Assembly: GCA_009783635.1 (NCBI GenBank)
Contig: WRDC01000006.1
Span: 1-25,145, forward strand
Reading direction: 5' to 3'
Length of the DNA: 25,145 nt
Source of the DNA: Methanimicrococcus sp.
GTDB taxonomy: Archaea; Halobacteriota; Methanosarcinia; Methanosarcinales; Methanosarcinaceae
The translations under genes were made by a program, and so were the position numbers. The notes beneath the pieces were generated by a model. That model saw only the letters and a list, made by a program, of their open reading frames with translations. It was not told the origin of the DNA and did not search any database. Numbering within the stretch: the first letter of the stretch is position 1; each line of letters starts with the position of its first letter. Below, in pieces: positions 1 through 7,115 of this stretch.

Positions 1-736
1 GGCTGTTTTCGTAAATGCCGCGAAGTTCCTGTTTCCTGCGAGCCGTCAATTCCGCTTCCAGTTCCGAAAATTCCGGAAGCAAATCCGGATTGTCTAAATC
101 ATATTCATCAGAAACCATCAGCGTTTCAAGTCTTTTCTTTTGGGACGGTGAGAATTTTTCTTTGGCGGGCATGGAAACAGACTCCTTTGAAACGGATTCC
201 TTTGAAACAGATTCCTTTGAAACAGATTCCTTTGAAACAGATTCCTTTGAAACAGATTCCTTTGAAACAGATTCCTTTAAAACAGATTCCTTTAAAACAG
301 GCTCCTTTAAAACGGGCTCCTTTGTTTGATTTGAACCGGCGGGCTGTGCCGTCGCCGCCGACCGTTCCGCTGAGATCGGAATGGAAACGGGCCGGGAAAT
401 TGATTTCTTTTCAACTTTTTTGGGCGCGGACTTCTTCTGCTGCGGTTCGGCGTAAGTTCCGGAAAGGTCGTAAAAGTCTTTGGAAACGAATTTGTTGATC
501 CGTTCCTCAGAAAGTTTGCAATGTTTGCAAACCTTTCCGTACTTGGAATTTCGAAGAGAGCGGGCGGAGGAGCTGCGGCGGGAATTGTTAACGGTAATCA
601 TTTCACCGCAATCGGTAACGATTCGGATTTTTTTAGAGGAAACGTCATATTTTTTGATACCGTGCAGTACGTCTTTTCGCGAGAGCCAAACATCATTTTG
701 TTTGACAAGCTTCTCAAGCATTGGACGGTCTGCCAT
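1..736 (-). CDS. pylS: Pyrrolysyl-tRNA synthetase, N-terminal part (cut by the left window edge)
   Basis: PylS charges tRNA-Pyl with pyrrolysine so that UAG can be read as an amino acid. Seen: an open frame from ATG 736 to the left edge with no stop (about 245 codons). Residues 1-90 match the tRNA-binding N-terminal domain of Methanosarcina PylS: start MADRPMLEKLV, then WLSRKDVLHGIK, VNNSRR, KYGKVCKHCKLSEERIN. A low-complexity linker follows with ten 5-residue KESVS-like repeats. The last visible residues (SPSQKKRLETLM, then LTARRKQELRGIYEN) correspond to the start of the catalytic domain; the active site lies outside the window. A strong Shine-Dalgarno (AGGAGG, complement of 743-748) sits just before the ATG. 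pylT lies 56 nt upstream on the same strand, the usual pylT-pylS order; pylBCD are not visible. Identification rests on remembered family sequence. Confidence 0.95.
   Translation of the reverse strand, partial: MADRPMLEKLVKQNDVWLSRKDVLHGIKKYDVSSKKIRIVTDCGEMITVNNSRRSSSARSLRNSKYGKVCKHCKLSEERINKFVSKDFYDLSGTYAEPQQKKSAPKKVEKKSISRPVSIPISAERSAATAQPAGSNQTKEPVLKEPVLKESVLKESVSKESVSKESVSKESVSKESVSKESVSKESVSMPAKEKFSPSQKKRLETLMVSDEYDLDNPDLLPEFSELEAELTARRKQELRGIYENS
174..323 (-). repeat. 15-bp tandem repeat encoding the KESVS linker of PylS
   Basis: Ten consecutive 15-bp units (plus-strand consensus GAAACAGATTCCTTT) with few substitutions; the copies towards the amino-terminal side (279-323) are the most diverged. 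In the pylS frame each unit gives K-E-[SP]-V-[SL]. The unit is a multiple of three, so gain or loss of copies keeps the frame. The array lies in the linker between the tRNA-binding and catalytic domains, a part known to vary in length among PylS proteins. Confidence 0.95.
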
Positions 737-792
737 TTTTGTTTCCTCCTTTTGTCCTTTTGATTTGTGATGCTTTTTTGTTAAATATGATA

Positions 793-861
793 CGGAAATC
801 CCGGGAATCTAACCCGGCTAAACGGATCTAGAGTCCGTTCGGTCTACCTGACCAGATTTCC
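793..861 (-). tRNA. pylT: tRNA-Pyl (anticodon CUA)
   Basis: The minus strand folds into the unusual cloverleaf of tRNA-Pyl. The acceptor stem is GGAAATC (861-855) with GATTTCC (800-794). A single T (854) precedes the D stem GGTC/GACC (853-850, 844-841), which has a 5-nt loop lacking the usual GG pair. The anticodon stem has 6 bp, AACGGA/TCCGTT, with loop CTCTAGA and anticodon CTA at 831-829. The variable loop is 3 nt (820-818). The T stem is CCGGG/CCCGG with loop TTAGATT, lacking TTC. The discriminator is G793 and CCA is not encoded. Each of these is a known hallmark of Methanosarcina tRNA-Pyl. It lies directly upstream of pylS and is probably co-transcribed with it. It reads UAG as pyrrolysine. 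Confidence 0.97.
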
Positions 862-869
862 AGCCGAAG

Positions 870-893
870 TTTAAGTTGTGATTTAAGTTGTGA
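870..893 (-). promoter_or_regulatory. Duplicated 12-bp unit with TATA-like core upstream of pylT
   Basis: TTTAAGTTGTGA occurs twice in perfect tandem (870-881, 882-893). Read on the minus strand, each copy gives a CTTAAA-type A/T core. The core near 881-887 lies about 20-26 nt before the 5' end of tRNA-Pyl, roughly where an archaeal TATA box is expected. A promoter role is inferred from position only. Confidence 0.4.
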
Positions 894-1114
894 TTGTTGT
901 TTGTGTGTTCATTGACAGAATGTTGTTTTGATTTGTAAAGATTTGAAATGTTCCGAATTTAAGCGATTTTTTTAAGCTTTATTTTAATTAATAACTTTCC
1001 CAATTCACTCGATTCGCCGGAAAACCAAGCATATATGCTGCCGTTATCGATATTTTTATGAGGCACAGATTATATAATGTCCGGCAATTTCATTATAAAT
1101 CAAGCCGGCAGCTG

Positions 1115-1945
1115 CTAAAGCGTTAAAAGAGCGAGGGCGGTTGTGTTTATGTCGTTTGCCCAAAAACCGTTATCGTTTTGAGCGGAAAGCAGCCAGAAAA
1201 GGGACTGGCCCGCTTCATGTTCCCGATGACAGAGAAGCAAAGCTTGAAGCACCAGACAACTTGTTGCCGGATAACTCCAAAAACCGTCTTTCCGAACGGA
1301 AAGCAGGTAATCGGTTTTTTTGGAAATAAATTCAAAAACCATGGCATCGGCTTTTTCGCTGAACTGCCCCAAATTTTTCTGTTTTTGAAGGGCGGTAATG
1401 ATCAGCGCCGTTGTTCCGGGATGCCGCCAGTCGGGATGGTCATTTTCGCAGATATCCAGACAGACTTCCTCTTGGAAGACGCCGGCGTCGGCCAGCGCCG
1501 ACAGAGCGTAAACCGTGTTGTAAATGTCATTCGTTACGTCTTCCCAAAGATTTTTGCGGGAGATTAAATAAGAAACGGCGGAGCCGCAGGCCTCCAAAAG
1601 GTCTTTGTTGTCCAACTTTTCGGCGCAGGCTTCTAAAAAAGAATGGGAGGCAAAAAGGCATGAAACGGCGCGGGCGGTTTCGCGGATATCGCCGAATGAG
1701 CCGTTGTTGTTTTGTTTCATTAAAAGCGTGTGAATATACAAAAACGCGATTTGAGGATAATTCCAGTAAAGATGGGATAAAATCAAATTGGAAAGCTCTT
1801 TGGGATCAAGTTCCGAAAAGACGCTTTTTGATTTTGAGAAATAAGATGAAATACATGAAAAACCAGCATCCGCCGCACTCATTACATTTGCCGGTAACTC
1901 GGAAGGGTCCGGTTTGAAATTGCGCGCGATTTTGCAGGATGTCAT
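1115..1945 (-). CDS. Prenyltransferase/terpene-cyclase-fold repeat protein, ends in TAG
   Basis: 276 residues to the TAG. The protein shows recurrent helical-pair units with Gly-aromatic motifs typical of the (alpha/alpha)6 fold of squalene-hopene cyclases and prenyltransferase beta subunits: NNGSFGDIRETARAVSCL (about 94-111), DGFWSYPATSCLVLQALL (about 225-242) and DNGFWANDINTTALALL (about 258-274). No DxDD cyclase motif is visible, and at 276 residues it is less than half the length of a full cyclase, so enzymatic activity is doubtful and the substrate unknown. No signal peptide is evident. The start at ATG 1945 has only a weak ribosome site. The gene lies upstream of pylT on the same strand with a 250-nt gap. 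Its terminal codon is TAG (1117-1115), followed four codons later by an in-frame TGA (1102-1100). If UAG is read as Pyl the protein gains only five residues. Confidence 0.75.
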   Translation of the reverse strand: MTSCKIARNFKPDPSELPANVMSAADAGFSCISSYFSKSKSVFSELDPKELSNLILSHLYWNYPQIAFLYIHTLLMKQNNNGSFGDIRETARAVSCLFASHSFLEACAEKLDNKDLLEACGSAVSYLISRKNLWEDVTNDIYNTVYALSALADAGVFQEEVCLDICENDHPDWRHPGTTALIITALQKQKNLGQFSEKADAMVFEFISKKTDYLLSVRKDGFWSYPATSCLVLQALLLCHREHEAGQSLFWLLSAQNDNGFWANDINTTALALLTL

Positions 1946-2444
1946 AATAGTTTGTTCCGATGTCGGTTTTCAGATAAAACTAATCATCAAAATTTTTTAA
2001 GAAAAAACTTAGAAAATGTGGAAAAATGAGTTTCCATATTAAAATGGAAACTCGTGCGTGTGTTTTTATATGGTTTGTGGTTATAGAATGTGTGGTTTTA
2101 GATTTTGTTAAACTTTTGGTTTAAAAAATCCAAAATCAATTCTAAAATAATTCCGCCTCATATAAAAACTTTTTGCTTTTTGAGGGGAGACCGATGAATA
2201 AAACGATAGAAAGCCATTAAAAAAATTGCCTTATACTGAAACAATAAAAAGGCGTATTAAAATCCGGTCAGACCGGAAATTACAAAGCCTTTGTAATATT
2301 TTGTTTATACAAATTCCGAAAAAATGATTAAAGCCAGACAGAAAAAAGCATATTTATAGAAGAGACGTGTTTATAATTTTATAAATTTTAATCGTTTCAC
2401 TTTGTAAAAAAATCAAGATAAAGAGACTAAAGAGAGGTAAAAAC
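1946..2444. other. AT-rich divergent intergenic region, no gene seen
   Basis: This 499-nt gap separates the divergent prenyltransferase-fold gene (minus) and the DUF2892 gene (plus). It is strongly AT-rich and has no convincing ORF or tRNA. Its clearest structure is a pair of adjacent palindromes at 2263-2297. TATA-like sequence (TTATAATTTTATAAATTTTA, about 2370-2389) lies 55-75 nt before the DUF2892 start. Confidence 0.6.
2263..2297. promoter_or_regulatory. Two adjacent odd-length palindromes (possible operators or small hairpins)
   Basis: TCCGGTC-A-GACCGGA (2263-2277) and ATTACAAAG-C-CTTTGTAAT (2279-2297) are perfect 7-bp and 9-bp inverted repeats, each with a one-base centre, separated by one base. 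The single-base centre favours a dimeric protein-binding site over an RNA hairpin. They lie about 150-180 nt upstream of the DUF2892 gene. Function is inferred. Confidence 0.35.
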
Positions 2445-2753
2445 ATGATTTGGATGATTCTTCAGAAATTTTTAGGACTCCCCGGTTTAGGAATCCCCGG
2501 TTTGAAAATAATAACCGGCGTGACAAAGATTCCCGGTGTAAATCCCAACATCGGAAAAGAGGACAGAATGATCCGCGCCGGAATCGGCGCCGCGGCTTTG
2601 GTTGCTTTGGCGTTTGTTAAACAGGGATTTCTGATCCGCTATCTGCTTGGCTTGGCGGCGCTGGTCGGTTTATTTACCGCTTATACAAAATTTTCTCCGG
2701 TTTATGTTTTGCTCGGCGAAAACACCCGGAAAAAGAAAGGAAAGAAAAAATAA
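2445..2753 (+). CDS. Small DUF2892-type (YgaP-like) transmembrane protein
   Basis: 102 residues. The core PNIGKEDRMIRAGIGAAALVAL (about 34-55), followed by a second hydrophobic stretch YLLGLAALVGLFTAYT (about 66-81), is the signature of the YgaP-like DUF2892 membrane domain: a conserved N-[IV]-G-x-x-[DE]-R-x-x-R motif and two helices. The C-terminus is highly basic (RKKKGKKK), which by the positive-inside rule suggests a cytoplasmic tail. The N-terminus carries Gly/Pro/Leu-rich repeats (GLPGLGIPGLKI) that may be a short amphipathic stretch. The start is well supported by AGAGAGG seven nt upstream. Members of this family often stand alone or accompany rhodanese domains; no rhodanese gene is near. 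The molecular role is unknown. Confidence 0.8.
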   Translation: MIWMILQKFLGLPGLGIPGLKIITGVTKIPGVNPNIGKEDRMIRAGIGAAALVALAFVKQGFLIRYLLGLAALVGLFTAYTKFSPVYVLLGENTRKKKGKKK

Positions 2754-2941
2754 CTTCAATTTTTTGTTGAGATTATTTTTTTAAAAAAATTCTAATTTTT
2801 CGAATAAAAATTTTTTAACCTGTGTTTTATATCTTATTTTCATTTTTCGTCAGGTTTACTCTTATTTTTGTGTCAGTAAAAGAGAGTTAAAACCTGTTAA
2901 AACTTTGAGACAAAAGTCTCATCTTTTGAAAAGGTCTCATC

Positions 2942-2981
2942 CTTTGAACAAAGTTTCATTTCTTTGAACAAAGTTTCATTT
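2942..2981 (+). repeat. Perfect 20-bp tandem duplication with diverged flanking copies
   Basis: CTTTGAACAAAGTTTCATTT occurs twice head to tail (2942-2961, 2962-2981). Diverged copies of the TTTGAA...CAT pattern extend from about 2910 to 3010. Each unit contains the small palindrome CTTTG-AA-CAAAG. The array precedes the SelB-like gene and leaves the upstream frame open, creating an artificial TTG-initiated extension of that gene. Confidence 0.85.
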
Positions 2982-3072
2982 TTTGAAAAAAGACTTCATA
3001 TATTTGAAACAGATTTTAGAATCATATTTAGAAAACAATTTTCAATCACAATTTTTCAGAGGACAGATTCAA

Positions 3073-4128
3073 ATGACGATTATTGCAATCATCGGCGATG
3101 AGAAAACCGGAAGGACAACGCTTGCTTCAAAGCTCGGCAAAAAGGGAACGGATTCCGATATCACATTATTTAATGACGACCGCCACGAGCAGAAATATGT
3201 TTATGTTGACGCCAAATCTTATCCGAAATCCGTGAAATCAATTGTCGCGGCGCTGAATTTATCCGATATGGCTGTTCTTTGCGTGACGCCCAACGGTTTA
3301 ACGCCGATTGTCGGCGAATGTATTGTGGCGCTGGATTTGCTTCAATTCAAGCGCGGTATTATCGTTATCACAAAATCAGATACAAGTTACGCTATGGAAA
3401 TTGACGCTTTCAAAGAAAAGCTCAAGAAAATCACGGCCGGAACCGTTCTTGAAAAATGGGGAATTATTTCTTTAAACACCAACAAGGACGCGCCAAACGC
3501 CTTTGAAGGTATCGACGACCTTAAAGAACAGATTTACAAGCTCGGCAGCGAAATCGCGGTTGAACAAAAAGCCAAGAACGGTTTACCGCAGCGGGTCGTT
3601 ATTGATCACTTCTTTAATGTGACCGGTATCGGTATCGTTATTCTCGGAAAAGTTTTGCAGGGAACGATTCACGCCCATGATAAAATCGGCCTGTATCCGG
3701 TCGACAAAAAAGTCGATATCCGTTCCATTCAAACGCACGATATCGATGTCAAAGAAACGGGAACCGGTTCCCGCGTCGGCGTCGGTTTAAAAGGTCTTCT
3801 CGAACGAGAGCTTGAACGCGGGTTTTTGCTTTCCGACAACGAATCGGTTGCAACCGAATTTGAAATAGAATGCAAGCTTTCAAATTTTGCCAAAGGCGGC
3901 ATAAAATCGGATGATGTTTTACATATGTTCGTCGGTCTCCAATCCGACCCTGTCCGCGTGAAGAAAATCACAGTCGGCGGCGCCGAAAAAGATAAAATCA
4001 ATGCGGGCGAAACGGGCATTCTGAAACTGGAAGGCGGCAAAAGGATCTCTTACAGCAAAGACGATTTGTTTTTGTTCGCGAGTTTAGAGGACAATCAGCG
4101 GTTTACGGCAGCCGGAAAGCACGTTTAA
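3073..4128 (+). CDS. SelB-like translation-factor-fold protein (aSelBL type) with degenerate GTPase motifs
   Basis: 351 residues from ATG 3073. This start was chosen because AGAGGACA lies just upstream and the P-loop begins eight residues in; the frame is open further upstream only through repeats. The G-domain-like part (about 1-180) has GDEKTGRTT (8-16) where translation GTPases have GHVDHGKTT. VDAKSYP (45-51) stands where DxPGH is expected, so the G3 motif is lost. TKSD (100-103) replaces NKxD. The remainder (about 185-351) looks like EF-Tu/SelB domains 2 and 3: VIDHFFNVTGIGIVILGKVLQGTI matches the SelB pattern for the start of domain 2. A family of archaeal SelB-like proteins with eroded GTPase motifs (aSelBL) has been described in archaea, including methanogens. 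The gene is 2.3 kb from pylS. A role in pyrrolysine incorporation is unproven; GTP hydrolysis looks unlikely. Confidence 0.8.
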   Translation: MTIIAIIGDEKTGRTTLASKLGKKGTDSDITLFNDDRHEQKYVYVDAKSYPKSVKSIVAALNLSDMAVLCVTPNGLTPIVGECIVALDLLQFKRGIIVITKSDTSYAMEIDAFKEKLKKITAGTVLEKWGIISLNTNKDAPNAFEGIDDLKEQIYKLGSEIAVEQKAKNGLPQRVVIDHFFNVTGIGIVILGKVLQGTIHAHDKIGLYPVDKKVDIRSIQTHDIDVKETGTGSRVGVGLKGLLERELERGFLLSDNESVATEFEIECKLSNFAKGGIKSDDVLHMFVGLQSDPVRVKKITVGGAEKDKINAGETGILKLEGGKRISYSKDDLFLFASLEDNQRFTAAGKHV

Positions 4129-4143
4129 TTTTTAAAAAAAGAT

Positions 4144-4178
4144 GAAAATTCTAAAAACAGACGAAAATTCTAAAAACA
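4144..4178 (+). repeat. 16-bp direct repeat, 19-bp period
   Basis: GAAAATTCTAAAAACA occurs at 4144-4159 and 4163-4178, immediately downstream of the SelB-like gene. It belongs to the short tandem duplications that mark the gaps of this window. Confidence 0.8.
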
Positions 4179-4181
4179 AAC

Positions 4182-4200
4182 GGGGTGCAGCGGGCACCCC
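4182..4200. terminator. GC-rich hairpin between convergent genes
   Basis: GGGGTGC (4182-4188) pairs with GCACCCC (4194-4200) around a 5-nt loop. It sits between the convergent SelB-like gene (ends 4128) and CBS gene (ends 4271), so it may act at the 3' ends of both. It resembles the hairpins at 11609-11657 (GGGGTRCC arms) and may belong to the same repeat family. No long T-run follows, so termination is inferred from position. Confidence 0.45.
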
Positions 4201-4270
4201 AAAAATGCATGTGGATTCTGAGTCAGAAGAAAAATGCGGCCGGTCCGAAAGGCGGAGACCGCAATCTTTT

Positions 4271-5059
4271 TTACTCAAGCGTCGGAATGGCCAAAATCAA
4301 ACTTCTGCGGGTGATGATGCCGACCAGTTTGCCGGAGTCATCCAAAATCGGAATGAGACCGATGTTTTTGTTCACCATGAAGTCGACAATATCTTCCGCT
4401 GACGAAGACGGGTTGGCCGTTATCGGGTTGCGGGACATAACGTCGGCGACAAGCAGATTTTTGATCTGGTTTTCTTGATAGTTGTCAGGAACGTGATCCT
4501 TGAATTCCTGAAGCGCGACGGCGACATCTCTTTCGGAAATAACGCCGACCAATTTACCGTCTTCCATCACCGGAATGCGGCCAATGTTGTTTTCAAGCAT
4601 GAGGTGCCGGGCGTGAACGAGACGCTCACTGGAGTTAATTGTGATGATGGTTGTTTGGAACATCACCTCTTTGACCTGCCGGCCGGTAAAATCATACGCG
4701 CCGATGAGCTCATTGGGCGTGATCCAGCCCAGGACATCCTTTTCATTTTCGGAAACAAAAAGAACGCCGCCCTTTTCTTTCAGTATTTTAGCGGCAACGG
4801 CAAATTTTGTGGCGGGCTTGACGAAGGTAAAGTTTTTCGTAACAGCCGTCACCACGGGGAGAGAAGAAGCGGGCTTTGTCCTTTTTTTCGTTCCAAGCTC
4901 CTTCGCAAGATTTCTCATTGTCAAAATGCCTGTCACCTCACCGCCGTGGGTAACGAGCAGACGCCGGGTATTTTTCTTTTCCATTATACTGAGAGCGTTT
5001 GAAATTTTCGCCGATTTATCAATTGTCGGCGGAGTGACCATGATATCTTTAACCTGCAT
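4271..5059 (-). CDS. Four-CBS-domain protein
   Basis: 262 residues made entirely of four CBS modules, at about 1-55, 65-120, 128-185 and 200-262. Each has the usual V-x-x-[IV]-M ... L-V-G-[IV]-[IV] pattern: VKDIMVTPP, VLGWITPNEL, LVGVISERDV, VADVMSRNP, LVGIITRRSL. CBS pairs bind adenine nucleotides or S-adenosylmethionine and usually regulate a partner; no catalytic domain is fused here, so the partner is unknown. The protein should be cytoplasmic. The start at ATG 5059 is preceded by AGGTGA. The next gene upstream on the same strand is a second four-CBS protein (5413-6252) across a 353-nt repeat-containing gap, suggesting an old tandem duplication that has diverged. Convergent with the SelB-like gene. 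Confidence 0.92.
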   Translation of the reverse strand: MQVKDIMVTPPTIDKSAKISNALSIMEKKNTRRLLVTHGGEVTGILTMRNLAKELGTKKRTKPASSLPVVTAVTKNFTFVKPATKFAVAAKILKEKGGVLFVSENEKDVLGWITPNELIGAYDFTGRQVKEVMFQTTIITINSSERLVHARHLMLENNIGRIPVMEDGKLVGVISERDVAVALQEFKDHVPDNYQENQIKNLLVADVMSRNPITANPSSSAEDIVDFMVNKNIGLIPILDDSGKLVGIITRRSLILAIPTLE

Positions 5060-5290
5060 TTGTTTTCACCTTTTGGGATTCATTGACTTTTAGGTCAGCC
5101 TTTTTTTTAAGACAATAAATTTTGAAACCGCACTTTCCGTTTTGGGCGGTAAATGAACCGCGGATGAACGGAGTATGCGTTTCAAATCATAAATTTAACA
5201 TAATTTAAGTGAGTGTTCCAAAAACCGATGACGGGCTTAAAGCCGGTCTGCGCCGCTTTAAGCCGGGCCTCGTCAAAATCCTGATTCCTT

Positions 5291-5380
5291 TTTGGATTTA
5301 TTCGTGGATTCATTCGTTGGATTCAATCTTTGGATTCATTCTTTGGATTCAATCTTTGGATTCGGTCTTTGGAACTTGGA
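5291..5380. repeat. Degenerate 13-bp tandem repeats (TTTGGATTCAATC type)
   Basis: About six to seven units of a 13-bp GGATTC-containing motif, alternating AATC and ATTC spacers, lie just downstream of the stop of the second CBS gene. The forward frame across them is open but encodes only monotonous SLDSIFGF-like sequence, so I treat it as non-coding. Confidence 0.8.
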
Positions 5381-5412
5381 TTTTTTTTGAAACCCGATAT
5401 ATTTCTTGTTCT

Positions 5413-6252
5413 TTACTCCGGAGTGTCGCGGCTCTCCGCGATTTTTTTGACGATGTCGTCCTTTGAAATCATACCGACAATCTTGCCGTTCTTTGTGACC
5501 GGAAGCGAAACAACGTTGTTGCTGATAATCTTCTTGGCGGCGCTTGCGATAGATTCGCTGACATCGGTAACAATAATGTTCGTCATCACATCCTCGGCAA
5601 TGAACGGAACATCAATTGCGAATCGGGAAGCTTTGGAAGAAGATTTCTTGTTTCCCCGAATGTTTCTTTTGCCGCCGCTGTCAATCAAATCGTTGGCCGA
5701 CAGGTCTTTGACAGAGACGATCCCGACCGCTTTTTCGTTGTTGTCCATGACAACGACTTTTTGAACGCCGTTTTTCTCCATTTCATCTATAATGTGATTC
5801 AGCGTGTGACCGGTGTAAACCGCCACCACCGTTTTAGACATGGCGTCGCCGACGAGGCTTTCCGCGCCGCTCTCTGACGCGTACCGGATTAAGTCTGTTT
5901 TCGAAACGATTCCCTGAACTTCTTTGTCATAGATCGGAATGTGGTCAATTTTCTGTTCGGCCATCAGCTTGGCCGCTTCGGAAACCGGCGCATTCGGCGA
6001 TAAAGTGACAATGTTTTCCGTCATGACTGATTTAACCGGAATTTGGTCGATGGGTCTTCGTTTCCAAGCTGCTTCATCTTCAAAAAGCTTCATTTTCAGA
6101 TCGGATTTGGTGAATATACCCAAAATAACCGGACTGTCGGCAATCAAAATGGAGCCGACCTTATATTTCATCATGAGATTACGCACATGTGCAACCGTGT
6201 CATCCGGCTTTGCAATATAAACGGGCGAACTCATGATATTTTTTACTTTCAT
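5413..6252 (-). CDS. Four-CBS-domain protein (second copy)
   Basis: 279 residues with four CBS modules at about 1-60, 72-125, 132-190 and 218-279: VKNIMSSPVYIAKPDDTV, VKSVMTENIVTLSPNAPVSEA, ALSKT-type third module with AVGIVSVKDL, and AEDVMTNIIVTDVSESI with IVGMISKDDIV. A basic Ser/Lys/Arg/Gly linker (about 192-210, GGKRNIRGNKKSSSKASR) separates modules 3 and 4 and could contact nucleic acid or a partner, which is inference. The start is secure: AGGAGG lies six nt upstream of ATG 6252. As in its neighbour, ligand binding by adenosine derivatives is expected from the family and no effector domain is attached. Confidence 0.92.
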   Translation of the reverse strand: MKVKNIMSSPVYIAKPDDTVAHVRNLMMKYKVGSILIADSPVILGIFTKSDLKMKLFEDEAAWKRRPIDQIPVKSVMTENIVTLSPNAPVSEAAKLMAEQKIDHIPIYDKEVQGIVSKTDLIRYASESGAESLVGDAMSKTVVAVYTGHTLNHIIDEMEKNGVQKVVVMDNNEKAVGIVSVKDLSANDLIDSGGKRNIRGNKKSSSKASRFAIDVPFIAEDVMTNIIVTDVSESIASAAKKIISNNVVSLPVTKNGKIVGMISKDDIVKKIAESRDTPE

Positions 6253-6971
6253 GGAATTTCCTCCTATACGACTTAATGTCTCGTTTTCGGAAAATTAATA
6301 CATTATTGACCGATACAATATTGGCTGACGCATTTTCTTTATAATGCCCGCTCAAATTCCCGGCTTTTCCGTTTTTGTTGTTTGTTTATTGATTTAATGT
6401 TGTCATCTCATATGCTCATCTTTTTAAAACTTAGGCCGGCAAAACCCGCCGATTTTTTGTTTAACAAACGGCAGGATACCCTCACCCTGTATTTAAAAAC
6501 AGCAGAAATGATTATACTCCGGATCTGATTTCTCAGGCATAATACAAATCACTTCCACAACCGCGTTTTAATAAATACGGCAACCGTAATTTCTGCACGG
6601 CTTGTCGTTTAAACGCATGTATGCAAAAGTCAGAAATGAAATCGAACAAAAATGCTCTGAAATTTGGATTTGTTGTCATTTGTTTCCCCAAATTTTAACT
6701 TTCCGGATAAGTTAAAAAGGGCTTTTTTAGGTTATATAAGTTGTGCCAAATAATAAAAATGAATAAATAATTCCAAAAAAATAACATTGGTTAATTAATA
6801 ATGTTTATCTTTTGGAAAATATTTGAACCCCTTGGCTTCCATTGGAACTTTGAAAAAATGAGCTCTTATGATACTGTTTTAAACATTTTGTTTCAGGTGT
6901 TTGTTTGAATGTCGGCTTGAAAAATTTCTTGATTCCTAACAATAACGGCCATCCTGAAAAAATGAAATTCT
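6253..6971. other. AT-rich intergenic region, no gene seen
   Basis: About 720 nt between the second CBS gene and the repeat array following the Sel1 gene. It contains A/T-rich stretches (6730-6800) with several TATA-like words but no convincing ORF, tRNA or strong inverted repeat. The upstream promoter of the CBS gene should lie near its right-hand start (6253-6330). Confidence 0.5.
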
Positions 6972-7115
6972 GAATTCACTTCCGAATTCACTTCCGAATT
7001 CACTTCCGAATTCACTTCCGAATTCACTTCCGAATTCACTTCCGAATTCACTTCCGAATTCACTTCCGAATTCACTTCCGAATTTACTTCCGAATTCGCT
7101 TTTGAATTTACTTCC
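6972..7115. repeat. 12-bp tandem repeat array (GAATTCACTTCC) carrying serial stop codons
   Basis: Nine perfect copies of GAATTCACTTCC (6972-7079) are followed by three diverged copies (7080-7115). Each perfect unit contains an EcoRI-type GAATTC. On the minus strand the unit reads GGAAGTGAATTC. In the frame of the Sel1 gene this gives AAG-TGA or AAG-TAA in 11 of the 12 units, so the array itself supplies the Sel1 stop (TAA, 7110-7108) and ten further in-frame stops behind it. Confidence 0.95.

Noticed and set aside
15..770. Plus-strand ORFs across 15-770 rich in ETDSF or LKQIP repeats
   Set aside because: They are antisense shadows of the pylS linker repeats; the minus strand encodes a recognisable PylS with a good ribosome site.
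2983..3072. TTG-initiated N-terminal extension of the SelB-like protein
   Set aside because: The extension is encoded by tandem repeats and the TTG lacks a ribosome site, while ATG 3073 has one and sits at the family start.
6972..7115. 12-bp array considered as a CRISPR array
   Set aside because: Units are contiguous 12-mers with no spacers, and no cas genes occur in the window.
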